DNA of 60,997 nucleotides from Methyloglobulus morosus KoM1 (GTDB lineage: Bacteria; Pseudomonadota; Gammaproteobacteria; Methylococcales; Methylomonadaceae). Made by a program: the position numbers and the translations under genes. The notes beneath the pieces were generated by a model. The model had not been told where the DNA came from and did no database searches. It worked only from the letters and a program-made list of their open reading frames with translations. This document shows, one piece after another, positions 46,411 through 56,045 of the stretch. The stretch covers positions 2,531 to 63,527 of the forward strand of contig NZ_AYLO01000009.1 in NCBI RefSeq assembly GCF_000496735.2. Reading direction: 5' to 3'. Within the stretch, counting starts at the first letter, position 1. Each line of letters opens with the position of its first letter.

Positions 46411-47172
46411 TTAAGCCATAAAGGGAGCCAAGAATGTTTCAAGATTTTGCACAGTTACGTCATATTGTTTTGCCAATTCTTTATCTCCTGGCCTGTTATA
46501 ACCCCATGACGCAAAGATCAGTTTAACATCGGGGATTTCGCCATTCCTGATAATGTTTAACAACGTCGGTAGGCGATCCTCAACAAAATAGAGGGTTTCG
46601 CCAGGATGGGATTTCAATAACTCTTTAATCGCTTCCGTCTTGCTCATGTTTCGATCTAACCCATAAAGTTGATCTTCCGCCAATTCGATACCATTGGCGT
46701 GCAAGATTAATTTGACGAAGCGCTCATGTTTTGTGGTCACGATATACCAGGGACAATGCTGACCAAGCGCTTTCAACTTTGCCACAATGCCATCGTATAA
46801 GGGATTCATGTTTATCCAATCATTGGCATCGTTTTTAATCCAAGCATCGCGGGTGTCGCCAAACAATTGTTTTAACCCGCCAACTGTCAAATTGGCATCA
46901 TCAATCAATACCTTGAATTTTTCGCTATAGTTGTTGTAAATGGCTTCGATGGTTTCTTCCAGGTAAAGCAAACGCATGGTCAATATGGCTTCATAACCTG
47001 TTTCTATAATTGGCCGTACCAACCTAAACTGCTCGATCTTTTCTTGAGGCACGGTACGGGGCATATCACCCCAGATACTACTTGCCGCGTTCCATCCTGT
47101 AATCGCCGTTTCTTTCACGCTTTCGCAGATAACACCGTCAAAATCTAGTACGTATATAATGGGGTCACTCAT
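46411..47172 (-). CDS. HAD-superfamily hydrolase
   Basis: 253 residues. Motif I is VLDFDGVICESV (Asp10 nucleophile, with the second Asp two residues on). Motif II is IVTTKHE, and the lysine and final acid lie around MSKTEAIKELL and YFVEDRLPTLL. The alpha-helical cap between residues about 20 and 125 puts it in HAD subfamily I, phosphatases of small metabolites. The exact substrate cannot be told. It may form a unit with the aldehyde dehydrogenase gene 69 bases upstream on the same strand. Confidence 0.82.
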   Translation of the reverse strand: MSDPIIYVLDFDGVICESVKETAITGWNAASSIWGDMPRTVPQEKIEQFRLVRPIIETGYEAILTMRLLYLEETIEAIYNNYSEKFKVLIDDANLTVGGLKQLFGDTRDAWIKNDANDWINMNPLYDGIVAKLKALGQHCPWYIVTTKHERFVKLILHANGIELAEDQLYGLDRNMSKTEAIKELLKSHPGETLYFVEDRLPTLLNIIRNGEIPDVKLIFASWGYNRPGDKELAKQYDVTVQNLETFLAPFMA

Positions 47173-47241
47173 TTGCGGATTGGCACTCAGTCAATATTGA
47201 GCCTTAACTCGTTGGTTGGGTGGAGTTGAAAATAGGCCGTA

Positions 47242-48726
47242 TTAACCAATGTTAATAGTTATTGCCTTGCTTTCCGTATAATGCGCCAGCACCGCAGCAC
47301 CCATCTCGCGCCCCCAGCCTGATTGTTTGTAACCGCCGAAAGGAAGCGCAGCGTCAAACACATTATAACAATTGACCCACACCGTCCCGGCTTTTAATTG
47401 ATGGGCCATTTTATGGGCTTTGCTGACGTCGCGCGTCCACACCCCTGCCGCTAAGCCGTAAATTGAATCGTTCGCTTGTTGGATCAGCTGATCATCGACT
47501 TCCTTAAACGGCATGGCGACGACAACGGGGCCGAAGATTTCCTCCCGCACAATTTTCATCTGCTGCGAGGCATCGACCAGCACGGTCGGTTCAACAAAAT
47601 AACCTGCCCCCTCCCGTTTTTTGCCGCCGCATAACGCTTTTGCGCCTTCCTGATAACCCGAATCCAAATAGCCGCACACACGATTAAGTTGGGCACTTGA
47701 AACCAAAGGCCCCATTTCGGTTTGTGAATCTAAGCCATTGCCTAATTTTATTTGATTAGCCAAGTCGGCAATGCCTTCCGCAACTTCATCGAAAATTTCG
47801 TGCTCTACGTAAAGCCGCGAACCTGCCACACAACATTGACCGTGATTAAAAAAGATAGCGTTAGCTGCGCCAGGGATGGCAACATCCAAATCCGCATCTT
47901 TTAGGACAATATTGGGCGATTTGCCGCCCAATTCCAGCGTCACCTTCTTAAGGTTGCCCGATGCCGCATTGACAATCAACCTGCCGACCTCGGTCGATCC
48001 CGTAAACGCGATCTTGTCGACCATCGGATGCGCCGCCAAAGCCGCACCTGCGGTTTCGCCAAAACCGGTGATAATATTGACTACGCCGTCCGGCAAACCC
48101 GCTTCCTGCAAAATCTCACCCAACCGTATTGCAGACAAGGGTGTTTCTTCGGCCACTTTCAACACAACCGTACAACCCGTCGTCAAAGCGGGGGACAGTT
48201 TCCAGGCCGCCATTAACAAGGGGAAATTCCATGGAATGATTTGCCCGACTACGCCAACGGGTTCAAGTCGCGTGTAGGAGTGAAAGTCACCGCCTGACAC
48301 CGAGATAGGGATGGTCAAGCCGTGCAATTTAGTCGCCCAGCCCGCCATGTAATGAAAAATATCCGCCGCCAGCGCAACATCGGCGGCACGGGCAACCGTG
48401 AAGGGCTTACCGTTATCCAAGGCTTCCAGTTCCGCCAATTCATCCGCATACTTCAGGATCAGGTCGCCGATTCGCCACACCAGCTTGCCCCTTTCCGAAG
48501 GTGTCATCGTCGACCAACCCTTGCCCTCCAACGCAGCTCGCGCAGCCTTCACGGCCTTATCAATATCCGCTTTGTCACCTTCAGCGGCATGGGCTATGAT
48601 TTCACCCGTTGCGGGATTTGTCACAGGAAAAGTCTTACCTGACACTGAAGGCTCCCATCGGCCATTTATCAACATTTTTTTAGGGTGGCCAATAAATTCA
48701 ATGGTTTTTGCGCTTAATGCATTCAT
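47242..48726 (-). CDS. Aldehyde dehydrogenase (NAD(P)-dependent)
   Basis: 494 residues, the usual length. PWNFPLLMAAWKL is the Asn-containing catalytic region. ELGGKSPNI contains the general-base Glu, and FFNHGQCCVAGSR the nucleophilic Cys. FTGSTEVGRLI binds NAD. It resembles phenylacetaldehyde, betaine-aldehyde and broad-substrate ALDH enzymes. The substrate is unclear. Within an amino-acid catabolic region, an aldehyde from a decarboxylated or deaminated amino acid is possible but not shown. The HAD gene follows by 69 bases. Start ATG 48726. Confidence 0.93.
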   Translation of the reverse strand: MNALSAKTIEFIGHPKKMLINGRWEPSVSGKTFPVTNPATGEIIAHAAEGDKADIDKAVKAARAALEGKGWSTMTPSERGKLVWRIGDLILKYADELAELEALDNGKPFTVARAADVALAADIFHYMAGWATKLHGLTIPISVSGGDFHSYTRLEPVGVVGQIIPWNFPLLMAAWKLSPALTTGCTVVLKVAEETPLSAIRLGEILQEAGLPDGVVNIITGFGETAGAALAAHPMVDKIAFTGSTEVGRLIVNAASGNLKKVTLELGGKSPNIVLKDADLDVAIPGAANAIFFNHGQCCVAGSRLYVEHEIFDEVAEGIADLANQIKLGNGLDSQTEMGPLVSSAQLNRVCGYLDSGYQEGAKALCGGKKREGAGYFVEPTVLVDASQQMKIVREEIFGPVVVAMPFKEVDDQLIQQANDSIYGLAAGVWTRDVSKAHKMAHQLKAGTVWVNCYNVFDAALPFGGYKQSGWGREMGAAVLAHYTESKAITINIG

Positions 48727-48811
48727 CGCCTGCGACCTCGGTTAAATAACTCAGGAAGTTGACAGTATATCCCAAAACGCCAGCCTGTCATTTCCACAAG
48801 ATGTCGGATGG

Positions 48812-49276
48812 TCACTGCTCGTTAAATTCATCATAAACCGGGATCTCTAAGTATTCCCCTCGCCATCTAAGCCACAGCACCAATCGTTTGACCGTATCTT
48901 CATACTGTATTTTATTGAGGCCGCACTCCCAAATAATCGCAGTGCGCCAACCCAACATTTTTAGTTGATAGATGACTTTCTGGTCGCGTAACATATTACG
49001 GGTAAATTTTTTTTGCCAAAATTCGCTGCGGGTTTGCGGTATATGGGAATGCTTGCAGTTTTGGTGTTGATGCCAGAAGCAACCGTTAATGAAAACAACC
49101 GCTTTGTACTTACGTAACGCCAAATCGGGTGTGCCGGGCAGTTGCTTGATGTGTAACCTAAAACGAAATCCTTGCCGATGCAACGCAGAACGCACCAGTT
49201 TTTCGGGGCGTGTCCCATAACTACGGACAGCCGACATAATCCGTGAACGGGTTTCCTTATCGATACGGTCAGTCAA
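48812..49276 (-). CDS. vsr: Very-short-patch repair endonuclease (Vsr)
   Basis: 154 residues, as for E. coli Vsr (156). It starts with TTG 49276 after an AAAGG site, with TDRIDKETRSRIMSAVRSYGTRPEKLVRSALH matching the family start in short segments. The catalytic-site Asp is in LPGTPDLALRKYKAVVFING. The zinc/structure motif CFWHQHQNCKHSHIPQT is complete. Vsr nicks T:G mismatches that arise from deamination of 5-methylcytosine. No cytosine methylase gene (dcm or restriction system) lies beside it, so it is an orphan here. Confidence 0.92.
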   Translation of the reverse strand: MTDRIDKETRSRIMSAVRSYGTRPEKLVRSALHRQGFRFRLHIKQLPGTPDLALRKYKAVVFINGCFWHQHQNCKHSHIPQTRSEFWQKKFTRNMLRDQKVIYQLKMLGWRTAIIWECGLNKIQYEDTVKRLVLWLRWRGEYLEIPVYDEFNEQ

Positions 49277-49463
49277 TGTGTTGCCTTTTGCTAATGGGTC
49301 ATGTTTTTATGGGTTGCAGTGACAGTGCTTTGCACTTGCTGTTTATAATAAATCCTAATCCGATCAGCACCCAAGCTCTTAGTTATTCGTAAAATAAGCC
49401 AAAGAACGGGCAATAAGAATCTGGTATGATGTTTATTGCCCCGTTACCGTACCAAGGAAACTC

Positions 49464-49778
49464 ATGCCTGAATTCATTAATGTATCCGTCGTCAAAAAAG
49501 CCAATGTCTATTTTGGCGGCAACGTCACCAGCCGTACCCTCAAGTTTACCGATGGCTCCATGAAAACACTGGGATTTATGCTGCCGGGCGAATACACCTT
49601 CAACACAGCCGATAAGGAAATCATGGAAATACTCGATGGCGACCTGGAAGTCCTGCTGCCCGATTCCGACCAATGGCAAGCTATCAAGGGCGGTGAAACG
49701 TTTAACGTGCCGGCCAATGCCAAATTTACGGTGAAAATAAATGCACCAACGGACTATTGCTGTTCATTTGTCAAGTGA
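49464..49778 (+). CDS. ppnP: Pyrimidine/purine nucleoside phosphorylase PpnP
   Basis: 104 residues, compared with 94 in E. coli YaiE/PpnP. The one-domain cupin has the typical [19 protein letters not shown] and [21 protein letters not shown] segments. PpnP proteins cleave several nucleosides with phosphate. Start ATG 49464 after AAGGAAA. The gene overlaps the 5' region of the downstream frame, but the likely start of the protease (49808) lies 29 bases after its stop. It is probably a single gene, though sharing a transcript with the protease is possible. Confidence 0.93.
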   Translation: MPEFINVSVVKKANVYFGGNVTSRTLKFTDGSMKTLGFMLPGEYTFNTADKEIMEILDGDLEVLLPDSDQWQAIKGGETFNVPANAKFTVKINAPTDYCCSFVK

Positions 49779-49807
49779 CACCGTGTGGTTATGCGACTGT
49801 ATTTGCC

Positions 49808-51238
49808 ATGAAACTGCGCCCCTGCGATAGCAGCTTAGTTGTAGCCCTCTTGCTGTGGCCGACTGTACTTTGGGCAACCCCGCCTAGCCGGGAAGAGATT
49901 ACAGCTATGGCCCCACAATTTTTCACGATAAACAGCCATAACGACTATAACCGTCTGGTCGACAAGGCAATCGCGGAAGGCAGTGCCCAAGTCCTGGTCG
50001 TGCTAAAAGGAATCCCTGATACCGAGGCTTTGCATCAAGGCGAAACTCAAGAAGACGGCCAACAAAGACTGATCGAAAATCAACAAAACGCATTGTTGAA
50101 AGATATACCAATCCACCGAACTAAATCAATCAAGCGCTATCAACACCTACCGTTTCTCGCCATGACTGCCGATGAAAACGAATTGCAGCGCTTGCATGCT
50201 TCCCCACATGTCGCACAGATATTACGGGATAAAATAAATCTTCCCCTTTCTCATGAACTTAGCATCAACAAGATTGGTGCAGATGTGGCTTGGGGACTAG
50301 GCTTCACGGGGGCTGGCCAAACGATTGCCGTCCTCGATAATGGCGTGAACAAGCGACACCCTTACCTTCGAGGGAAAGTATTGGCGGAATCGTGTTTCTC
50401 CACACGTAATCCACGGCGGAAAATAACCCCCACTTGCCGCAACGGCCAAACGAGTGATTTTGGATCAGGAGCCGCCAACGTAAAGTGCAAATTCCTAGAT
50501 TTTTCTTGTACTCACGGCACTTTCATAGCCGCACTTGCAGCGGGAAATAGTTTAGCCCCTGGCTTTGCGAGTTCCGGTGTTGCACCCAATGCCTCTATTA
50601 TTGCCGTGAAGGCAGATTCAATTATCAGAAACAGGCGTATTTGCGCCCCTGCCAAAAGTTGCAGCGTTTTTTTCGACAGCGACCTGCTTCGAGGCCTGGA
50701 CTTTGTCTACCGGAAGCGCCGTTCCTTCCGCATCGCCGCCATAAATGTCAGCATAGGCGGACAGGCCTCAACCCATGAATGCGTAACCAGCCCGATGGGT
50801 TCCAGCATCGCAAAACTTAGGGCCGCAAAAATTGCGACCGTAGCGGCGAGCGGGAATGAGGGACACAATAACGAATTGGACTCACCCGCCTGCGTGCCTG
50901 GCGTGATAAGTGTCGGCGCTTCAGACCTAAACGATGCAGTCTTGCCCTTCTCCAACAGTTCCCCCCTGCTCTCTTTGCTTGCCCCGGGAAAAGATATTGG
51001 AATAATCATGCCCGGGGTCGTGCCTGCCGGCTTTCAAATTGTGGCGTCGGGCACTTCCTTGTCTGCGGCGTTTGTCAGCGGCGCCTGGGCAACACTAAAA
51101 GCGCAAAAACCAAGTGCGACAGTCGACGAGATACTAACCGCATTAACCCTTTCTGGCATACCTCTATCTGATCCTAAAAATGGCTTGTCCAGGCCTGAAA
51201 TTCAAGTAAATACAGCCCATAACTTCTTGGCACAGTAG
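49808..51238 (+). CDS. Secreted subtilisin-like serine protease (S8)
   Basis: Start placed at ATG 49808, where a signal peptide begins (MKLRPCDSSLVVALLLWPTVLWA, cleavage about 23); the open frame from 49757 overlaps ppnP. The mature part begins with an I9-type propeptide (about 40-140). The catalytic triad is Asp177 (VLDNGV), His236 (CTHGTF) and Ser417 (SGTSLSAAF), with the oxyanion Asn in AASGNEG. The 476-residue product is exported to the periplasm or outside; no anchor is visible. An insert with several cysteines between Asp and His (residues about 195-235) may be disulfide-bonded. It would supply peptides or amino acids to the catabolic routes here, which is inference. Confidence 0.92.
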   Translation: MKLRPCDSSLVVALLLWPTVLWATPPSREEITAMAPQFFTINSHNDYNRLVDKAIAEGSAQVLVVLKGIPDTEALHQGETQEDGQQRLIENQQNALLKDIPIHRTKSIKRYQHLPFLAMTADENELQRLHASPHVAQILRDKINLPLSHELSINKIGADVAWGLGFTGAGQTIAVLDNGVNKRHPYLRGKVLAESCFSTRNPRRKITPTCRNGQTSDFGSGAANVKCKFLDFSCTHGTFIAALAAGNSLAPGFASSGVAPNASIIAVKADSIIRNRRICAPAKSCSVFFDSDLLRGLDFVYRKRRSFRIAAINVSIGGQASTHECVTSPMGSSIAKLRAAKIATVAASGNEGHNNELDSPACVPGVISVGASDLNDAVLPFSNSSPLLSLLAPGKDIGIIMPGVVPAGFQIVASGTSLSAAFVSGAWATLKAQKPSATVDEILTALTLSGIPLSDPKNGLSRPEIQVNTAHNFLAQ

Positions 51239-51294
51239 GTTGGGGCTATCAATCCACTAGTGACGCTTGCATTTTAAGGAAACGACTGGGATTA

Positions 51295-54120
51295 TTATTC
51301 CATTGCCTTAGGTTTCCCAATGTGATACCCCTGTACGTAGTCGATACCAAATCCTTTTAGGATCGTCAGCGTATCTTCACTTTCAACAAATTCAGCCACC
51401 GTCTTTTTGCCGAAAGCTTGCGCTAGATCGATTAAAGCCTTGACAAAAACCCTGTCGTCATCATTTTTGTCAAGTTGCCTGATAAGCGAACCATCGATTT
51501 TCACATAATCGACCGGTGCATTCTTTAAATAATGCAGCGATGGGTATTCAACCCCGAAATCGTTCAGTGCCAACACACAACCCAAACTACTGATTTTATT
51601 AATCAACACATTGGTTGATTGGTAATTGGACACGGCTGCGGTATCTGTTATTTCAAAAATGATCCGTTTCTGGTCAACATCGGGGTTGCTAAATAACTGG
51701 GCGAAATAGTCAAAAATGGCCGGATCTTCAAACGACCGCTTGGAAACATTCACACTGAGCTTGTGCATTTTGCCCTGGCGGTTAAATTCAAGATGCTGTT
51801 CCACCGCTTTTTGTAAAACGATCCTGTCAATTTTGCCGATCAAACCTAGCTCTTCCGCCCGAAACACAAAATCGCTAGGCATCAACATTTTGCCGTCTTC
51901 CTGTTGAAGACGGACTAAGCATTCAAAATGGCTGATATTGTTCGACTTGATGGTAAGGATAGGTTGATAAAACAAGACAAACCTATCGTTGGCAATCGCG
52001 TCTTCAAGAATATTGCGCCACTGTACCGTTTGGTTTAACTTGCTACGGTAATCATAATCCGGATTGAACAGATGGTGCTGCCCACGACCCAGTTCCTTAG
52101 CCTTATACATTGCTAGGTCGGCATGAGCCATCAATTCGTTGACTGTAGATCCGTGCAATGGAAAAATCGCAACGCCTATGCTGGTGCTGGCGGTGTAATT
52201 TCTGTCATCACACACAAACACCAACTCTTTAAGCACATTGTTTATTTTTTTTGCGATATGGTCTACACCCGTCATGTCGGCATGCGGCATCAACAAGGTA
52301 AACTCATCCCCGCCTAAGCGGCATAACAAATCCGTTGAGCGTATAGCTTCCTTCAAGGCGCTGGCAACCAGCTTAAGGAAGTTATCGCCCGCATCATGGC
52401 CACTGCTGTCATTAATTTCCTTAAACCGATCCAGGTCAAGATAAAACAACGCAAGCTGATAGCCATAACGCTCGGCTGATGCCAATTTCTGGGTGAATTC
52501 TTCTTGAAATTTCCGACGGTTACCCAATCCGGTCAGGTAATCGTAATACGCCATTCGGATATTCCGGGCTTCCGCAATCTTACGTTCACTAATGTCCAGT
52601 CCCAATGTTAATATCACCGGATCATCACCCTGTTGCTTGGAGGGCAATAGCTTATGCAGCCAGGAAACGTCGTGAAGCTTACCGCTCTCTGTCTTCAGTA
52701 CGCCATCGAGTTGGATTTGATCGCCGAATTGGCCGGACCTTAAGCGATTTAATTTTTTGAGGTGCTCTTGATCGGCGTCCGACAGGAACACATCAAAGAC
52801 TTTACCGATGATGCTACCGCTGTCTGTCCCCAAACCTTCAACACCCGCATGATTGATCGTTAAAATAATTCCGTTCAGCTTTTGGATAATAACGATGATA
52901 GGGGCCAATTCGACCAATTGTTTGATAAAGTCACGTTCCTTAGCCAACTCCTGGCTTTTTTCCATCAAACTGAACGTTTGTCCACGCATTTCCTGTTCAA
53001 GGTGTTCAAGCTGGTCAGCCAGATTTAAGGCGGTAAAACTCAACTTGTCCATCTCGTCATAACCCAGGCTAGTGCTATCTTTTACGGTTATTTGTTCCCT
53101 GAACTGGCCAAAATCATTTTTGGAGAGCAACGGTAACGCCTTTGACAGCCGGGTAATGGGCCGCAAGGAAACATGCAGCGCCAGTAGGATTAACAATAAG
53201 GAAGCCAATAAGCCCAAAAAGCTGTATATCCAAATATGCTTAAGGTCATCGTTAAGATGGTCGATATCCTTGGTAATATCATCGATGAAAAAGAAAAACG
53301 GCGGCTTATCGTTACCCTTTGATTCTTGAATGGGCAGCACCCGTATTTCATAAAGCGCATTATTAAACCCGATCCTTTTACTGGTATTGAAAAACTCATC
53401 AATTGTGTAGTGCTGGGAAATAAATTCGAAAACAGGTGAATTTTTCTCAGGCTTGGTCATACCCGACAACTTGTATTTCCAACGGCTATTGGATGGCTTC
53501 CCTGCCTTATCAATCGCCGTATTATCGACAATCAAAATGCCAATATCGGAAGTTGTCGCGTCACGATACTTGATGATGACATCAGAAAAGGAACGGATCA
53601 CGCTGAACACGCCAGTAATATCGGACTTCCCCATCACCGGGATAATCGCTTGCTGGTAACAGTTGTCCGGGCAAAATACTTGATGTTCCGGTAATTCTTT
53701 GAGCAAGACTTGGCGTACCTTTTCATCTGGATCAATCAATCGGGTTCCCCATGACTTGACCAATACACTTTGTTTATCAAAGAAAGCAATATTTTCAATA
53801 TCCCAGATTAGCTGCCAGCGTGACCAGTTTTCATTGAGCGATGAAACCGTGTGTTGCTGCACTTTTGAGGACTGCTGCGACGTATCATTGACCACCGAAA
53901 CCAGTTCGGCGAATTGTTCCAGCACCAAAAATGAGTCTTTTGTTAAGGTATTTGCAATGTTGTAATGGTTTGCCTGGATATTTTTTCGGTCTTTTTCAAA
54001 ATTATCCTGGGCGTTAAAATACGCAACAAAAGCAAACACACTTTGCAATATCAGGAAAATAATGCCAAACAGGATGGCTAGTTTCCATCTTAAGCTGAAA
54101 AATAAGCTATTGCTTCCCAT
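51295..54120 (-). CDS. Membrane GGDEF protein with degenerate EAL (HAMP-PAS)
   Basis: 941 residues. Helices at about 10-35 and 288-310 enclose a large periplasmic sensor with no firm family assignment. A HAMP domain (about 310-375), a PAS domain and a GGDEF domain follow. GGDEF is at 603-607 with the RSTD inhibitory site at 594-597, so cyclase activity is likely. The EAL domain is altered: E-C-L at 733-735 and N853-D854 in place of the D-D of the metal site. It probably cannot cleave c-di-GMP and may bind it as a receptor. It is the third gene of an operon after a PBP-like protein and a porin, whose products could feed or gate its periplasmic sensor. Confidence 0.92.
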   Translation of the reverse strand: MGSNSLFFSLRWKLAILFGIIFLILQSVFAFVAYFNAQDNFEKDRKNIQANHYNIANTLTKDSFLVLEQFAELVSVVNDTSQQSSKVQQHTVSSLNENWSRWQLIWDIENIAFFDKQSVLVKSWGTRLIDPDEKVRQVLLKELPEHQVFCPDNCYQQAIIPVMGKSDITGVFSVIRSFSDVIIKYRDATTSDIGILIVDNTAIDKAGKPSNSRWKYKLSGMTKPEKNSPVFEFISQHYTIDEFFNTSKRIGFNNALYEIRVLPIQESKGNDKPPFFFFIDDITKDIDHLNDDLKHIWIYSFLGLLASLLLILLALHVSLRPITRLSKALPLLSKNDFGQFREQITVKDSTSLGYDEMDKLSFTALNLADQLEHLEQEMRGQTFSLMEKSQELAKERDFIKQLVELAPIIVIIQKLNGIILTINHAGVEGLGTDSGSIIGKVFDVFLSDADQEHLKKLNRLRSGQFGDQIQLDGVLKTESGKLHDVSWLHKLLPSKQQGDDPVILTLGLDISERKIAEARNIRMAYYDYLTGLGNRRKFQEEFTQKLASAERYGYQLALFYLDLDRFKEINDSSGHDAGDNFLKLVASALKEAIRSTDLLCRLGGDEFTLLMPHADMTGVDHIAKKINNVLKELVFVCDDRNYTASTSIGVAIFPLHGSTVNELMAHADLAMYKAKELGRGQHHLFNPDYDYRSKLNQTVQWRNILEDAIANDRFVLFYQPILTIKSNNISHFECLVRLQQEDGKMLMPSDFVFRAEELGLIGKIDRIVLQKAVEQHLEFNRQGKMHKLSVNVSKRSFEDPAIFDYFAQLFSNPDVDQKRIIFEITDTAAVSNYQSTNVLINKISSLGCVLALNDFGVEYPSLHYLKNAPVDYVKIDGSLIRQLDKNDDDRVFVKALIDLAQAFGKKTVAEFVESEDTLTILKGFGIDYVQGYHIGKPKAME

Positions 54121-54126
54121 GTTCGC

Positions 54127-55413
54127 CTAAAACTTAAAGGACAATTGCAAACCATACAGATCCCAATCCTGTTTGGTTTTGTTGGGGTCGGGATTATCGG
54201 CCTGCGGCAACCAAGCCGTGCCATGGACACGCGAATAATCTGCCCTGACCATCCAGGCGGGCGTGATATCCCAACGCAAGCCAAACACCCAGTCCTGTGC
54301 AAAGGCTACATGCCTTGGGAAACCTAAGGCTACCGCCCCATCGCCATTCTTGTCGTCTTTATCCATTGAAATGGTGTCATAACGGACTGTCGCTTGCAGC
54401 TTGGGTAAAATACGGTAACTGCCCTCAACATACCAACTTTCGGTAACGAATTTCCCTCGGGGCGCAAAGTTCCCAAACGTGTTCCAACTGTACTCATATT
54501 CACCTGTCAGGGTAAATTTTTCTCCGTTGTATTGTGCAGAAAATAATAACGGTTGAATATTGGATTCGCTTTGCCGCAGCCTTTCCCCCCGTGCGGGGTC
54601 ATAGCTAAAGTCCAAATTCATGTAACTGACGGCAAACACAACTTCACCGCCGTTTAGCTCATATTTGAGCTGGGTAGCAATGGCTGGTGTCGTTTTGAAT
54701 CGGCCATGCGCGTCTCGCGTACCCAATACGACGGTTTTGATTTCATCGAAATCGTGCGGCGGCATCCCGACATTGAATTTGAAATTAAAATCTCCAAAAT
54801 CAGTGCGTTGCTCCGCATAAAACGAACCGCCATCGGCAGACAGGAGCAGCGATCGTGACCGGTCAAAATAAATGCCTTGGGGAAGCAATATGGTAGGGTG
54901 CGTAAAAGCGACATCCCGCGTCTCGTTGTAAAGACCGAACGGGATTTTGATTCGTCCACCACGTAGCCCTATTTTGCCGCTGTCATAGTCAAATAGTGTC
55001 AGGTCGGCCAACCCATAATCCAACCTTACGCTGCCTGTGTCGACATCACCGGCCCGCCGATACAGGCCTTGCGCGGCAAAACGTAGCCTGTCTAAGGGTT
55101 GGTAGTTCATATTTAGGCCGATTTCAGTTAATCCTGGACTAATCCCATCGTCACTTTGTCCGTAAACGTTGTTGTTGGAGGAATGAAAAAAACCTTGCGT
55201 CATAAACCCATGGAACTGAATCTCTTCTGGAATTAAACGGGATTCAGCATAGGCCGCCACGTTGTATGAAACAACAGTCATGACGCACAGTAAAGGTTGT
55301 ATTATCCCGCATACGAATTCCAAGCGGCATCCCTTGTCTTCACACAAGGGAGCTAACGGTTCTTGCCACGGTAAAGTCCGCTTAATGAAATTCAAATGAA
55401 CGGATATTTTCAT
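54127..55413 (-). CDS. Outer-membrane porin-like beta-barrel protein
   Basis: 428 residues. A hydrophobic stretch at about 32-56 ending in YNVAAYAES looks like a signal peptide with a long n-region; the start could be later. The rest alternates polar and apolar residues in strands, and the last residue is Phe (LQLSFKF), typical of outer-membrane barrels. RLDYGLADLTL, GRIKIPFGLYNETRDVAFTHP and YDTISMDKDDKNGDG resemble the phosphate/polyphosphate-porin type. It overlaps the upstream PBP-like gene by 32 bases and precedes the c-di-GMP protein by six, so all three form one operon. Confidence 0.82.
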   Translation of the reverse strand: MKISVHLNFIKRTLPWQEPLAPLCEDKGCRLEFVCGIIQPLLCVMTVVSYNVAAYAESRLIPEEIQFHGFMTQGFFHSSNNNVYGQSDDGISPGLTEIGLNMNYQPLDRLRFAAQGLYRRAGDVDTGSVRLDYGLADLTLFDYDSGKIGLRGGRIKIPFGLYNETRDVAFTHPTILLPQGIYFDRSRSLLLSADGGSFYAEQRTDFGDFNFKFNVGMPPHDFDEIKTVVLGTRDAHGRFKTTPAIATQLKYELNGGEVVFAVSYMNLDFSYDPARGERLRQSESNIQPLLFSAQYNGEKFTLTGEYEYSWNTFGNFAPRGKFVTESWYVEGSYRILPKLQATVRYDTISMDKDDKNGDGAVALGFPRHVAFAQDWVFGLRWDITPAWMVRADYSRVHGTAWLPQADNPDPNKTKQDWDLYGLQLSFKF

Positions 55414-55825
55414 TATTAGGCTTTTGGCTCAAATAGCCGATGGAATCGGGCGTGTTAGCAATTTTGTCCATCATTTCCTGTTCTGAGTCTAACTCAATCG
55501 GCGCAATACCCGTTCCGGAAAAAGTCATCCTGTCCCAAACCATCCTGATTTGGTGGGGAAACATATTAAGTATGTTTTTGACAAAATCTTTATGCAACGG
55601 GCTGCTGTCAGATAATGTGTAAACTTTGATTTGTTTATTGTTGAGCCAAAATCTTTTTTGCATCGTGAAGATAGCGCGAATGTCCACCTTGGAATAATCC
55701 GCAGCAGGCACTGACTTATTGACGACTACCTCTGTGGCGGTGACGATGGGTAAATTCGCAGCAAAGCAAAAAAGGATAGCAAGAATATGGTATGCAACCA
55801 GTTTCTTATTCCCAGGCTTCTGCAA
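55382..55825 (-). CDS. Small PBP-like periplasmic protein (PstS-related)
   Basis: 147 residues with a TTG start at 55825. The N-terminal hydrophobic segment (about 8-30, ending in PIVTAT) is a signal peptide, so the protein is periplasmic. DIRAIFTMQKRFWLNNKQIKVYTLSDSSPLHKDF is split here into short pieces: DIRAIFTMQKRFWLNNKQI, and VYTLSDSSPLHKDF. They resemble one lobe of the phosphate-binding protein PstS. The length is about half the usual, so it is a minimal binding lobe. No ABC transporter genes accompany it. With the porin and a GGDEF/EAL sensor downstream, it may be a ligand sensor, not a transporter component. Confidence 0.75.
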   Translation of the reverse strand: MQKPGNKKLVAYHILAILFCFAANLPIVTATEVVVNKSVPAADYSKVDIRAIFTMQKRFWLNNKQIKVYTLSDSSPLHKDFVKNILNMFPHQIRMVWDRMTFSGTGIAPIELDSEQEMMDKIANTPDSIGYLSQKPNNENIRSFEFH

Positions 55826-55906
55826 TTTAAAATCCCATGTTTATAGTTACCTGAAGTCATCTATTGCTATAAATCGACAATATAAATTATAGTCAACATT
55901 ACAAAA

Positions 55907-55919
55907 CTTGCTCAGCAAG
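55907..55919 (-). terminator. Weak terminator-like hairpin after selO
   Basis: CTTGC-TCA-GCAAG is a 5-bp stem, flanked by A and T runs on both sides. In the minus direction it follows the end of selO (56046) and precedes the PBP-like gene (55825). The stem is short, so strength is doubtful. Confidence 0.3.
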
Positions 55920-56045
55920 CTGTTTTTTAAAACAATGTTGAACATTCAGGGTAGGCATATATTCCTTATGATGGAATAGGCGTCAATTAAGCCTAGTGGG
56001 TATGCTTTTTAACACAAGAACGTGCAATATTTCAGCGGGCATGAC

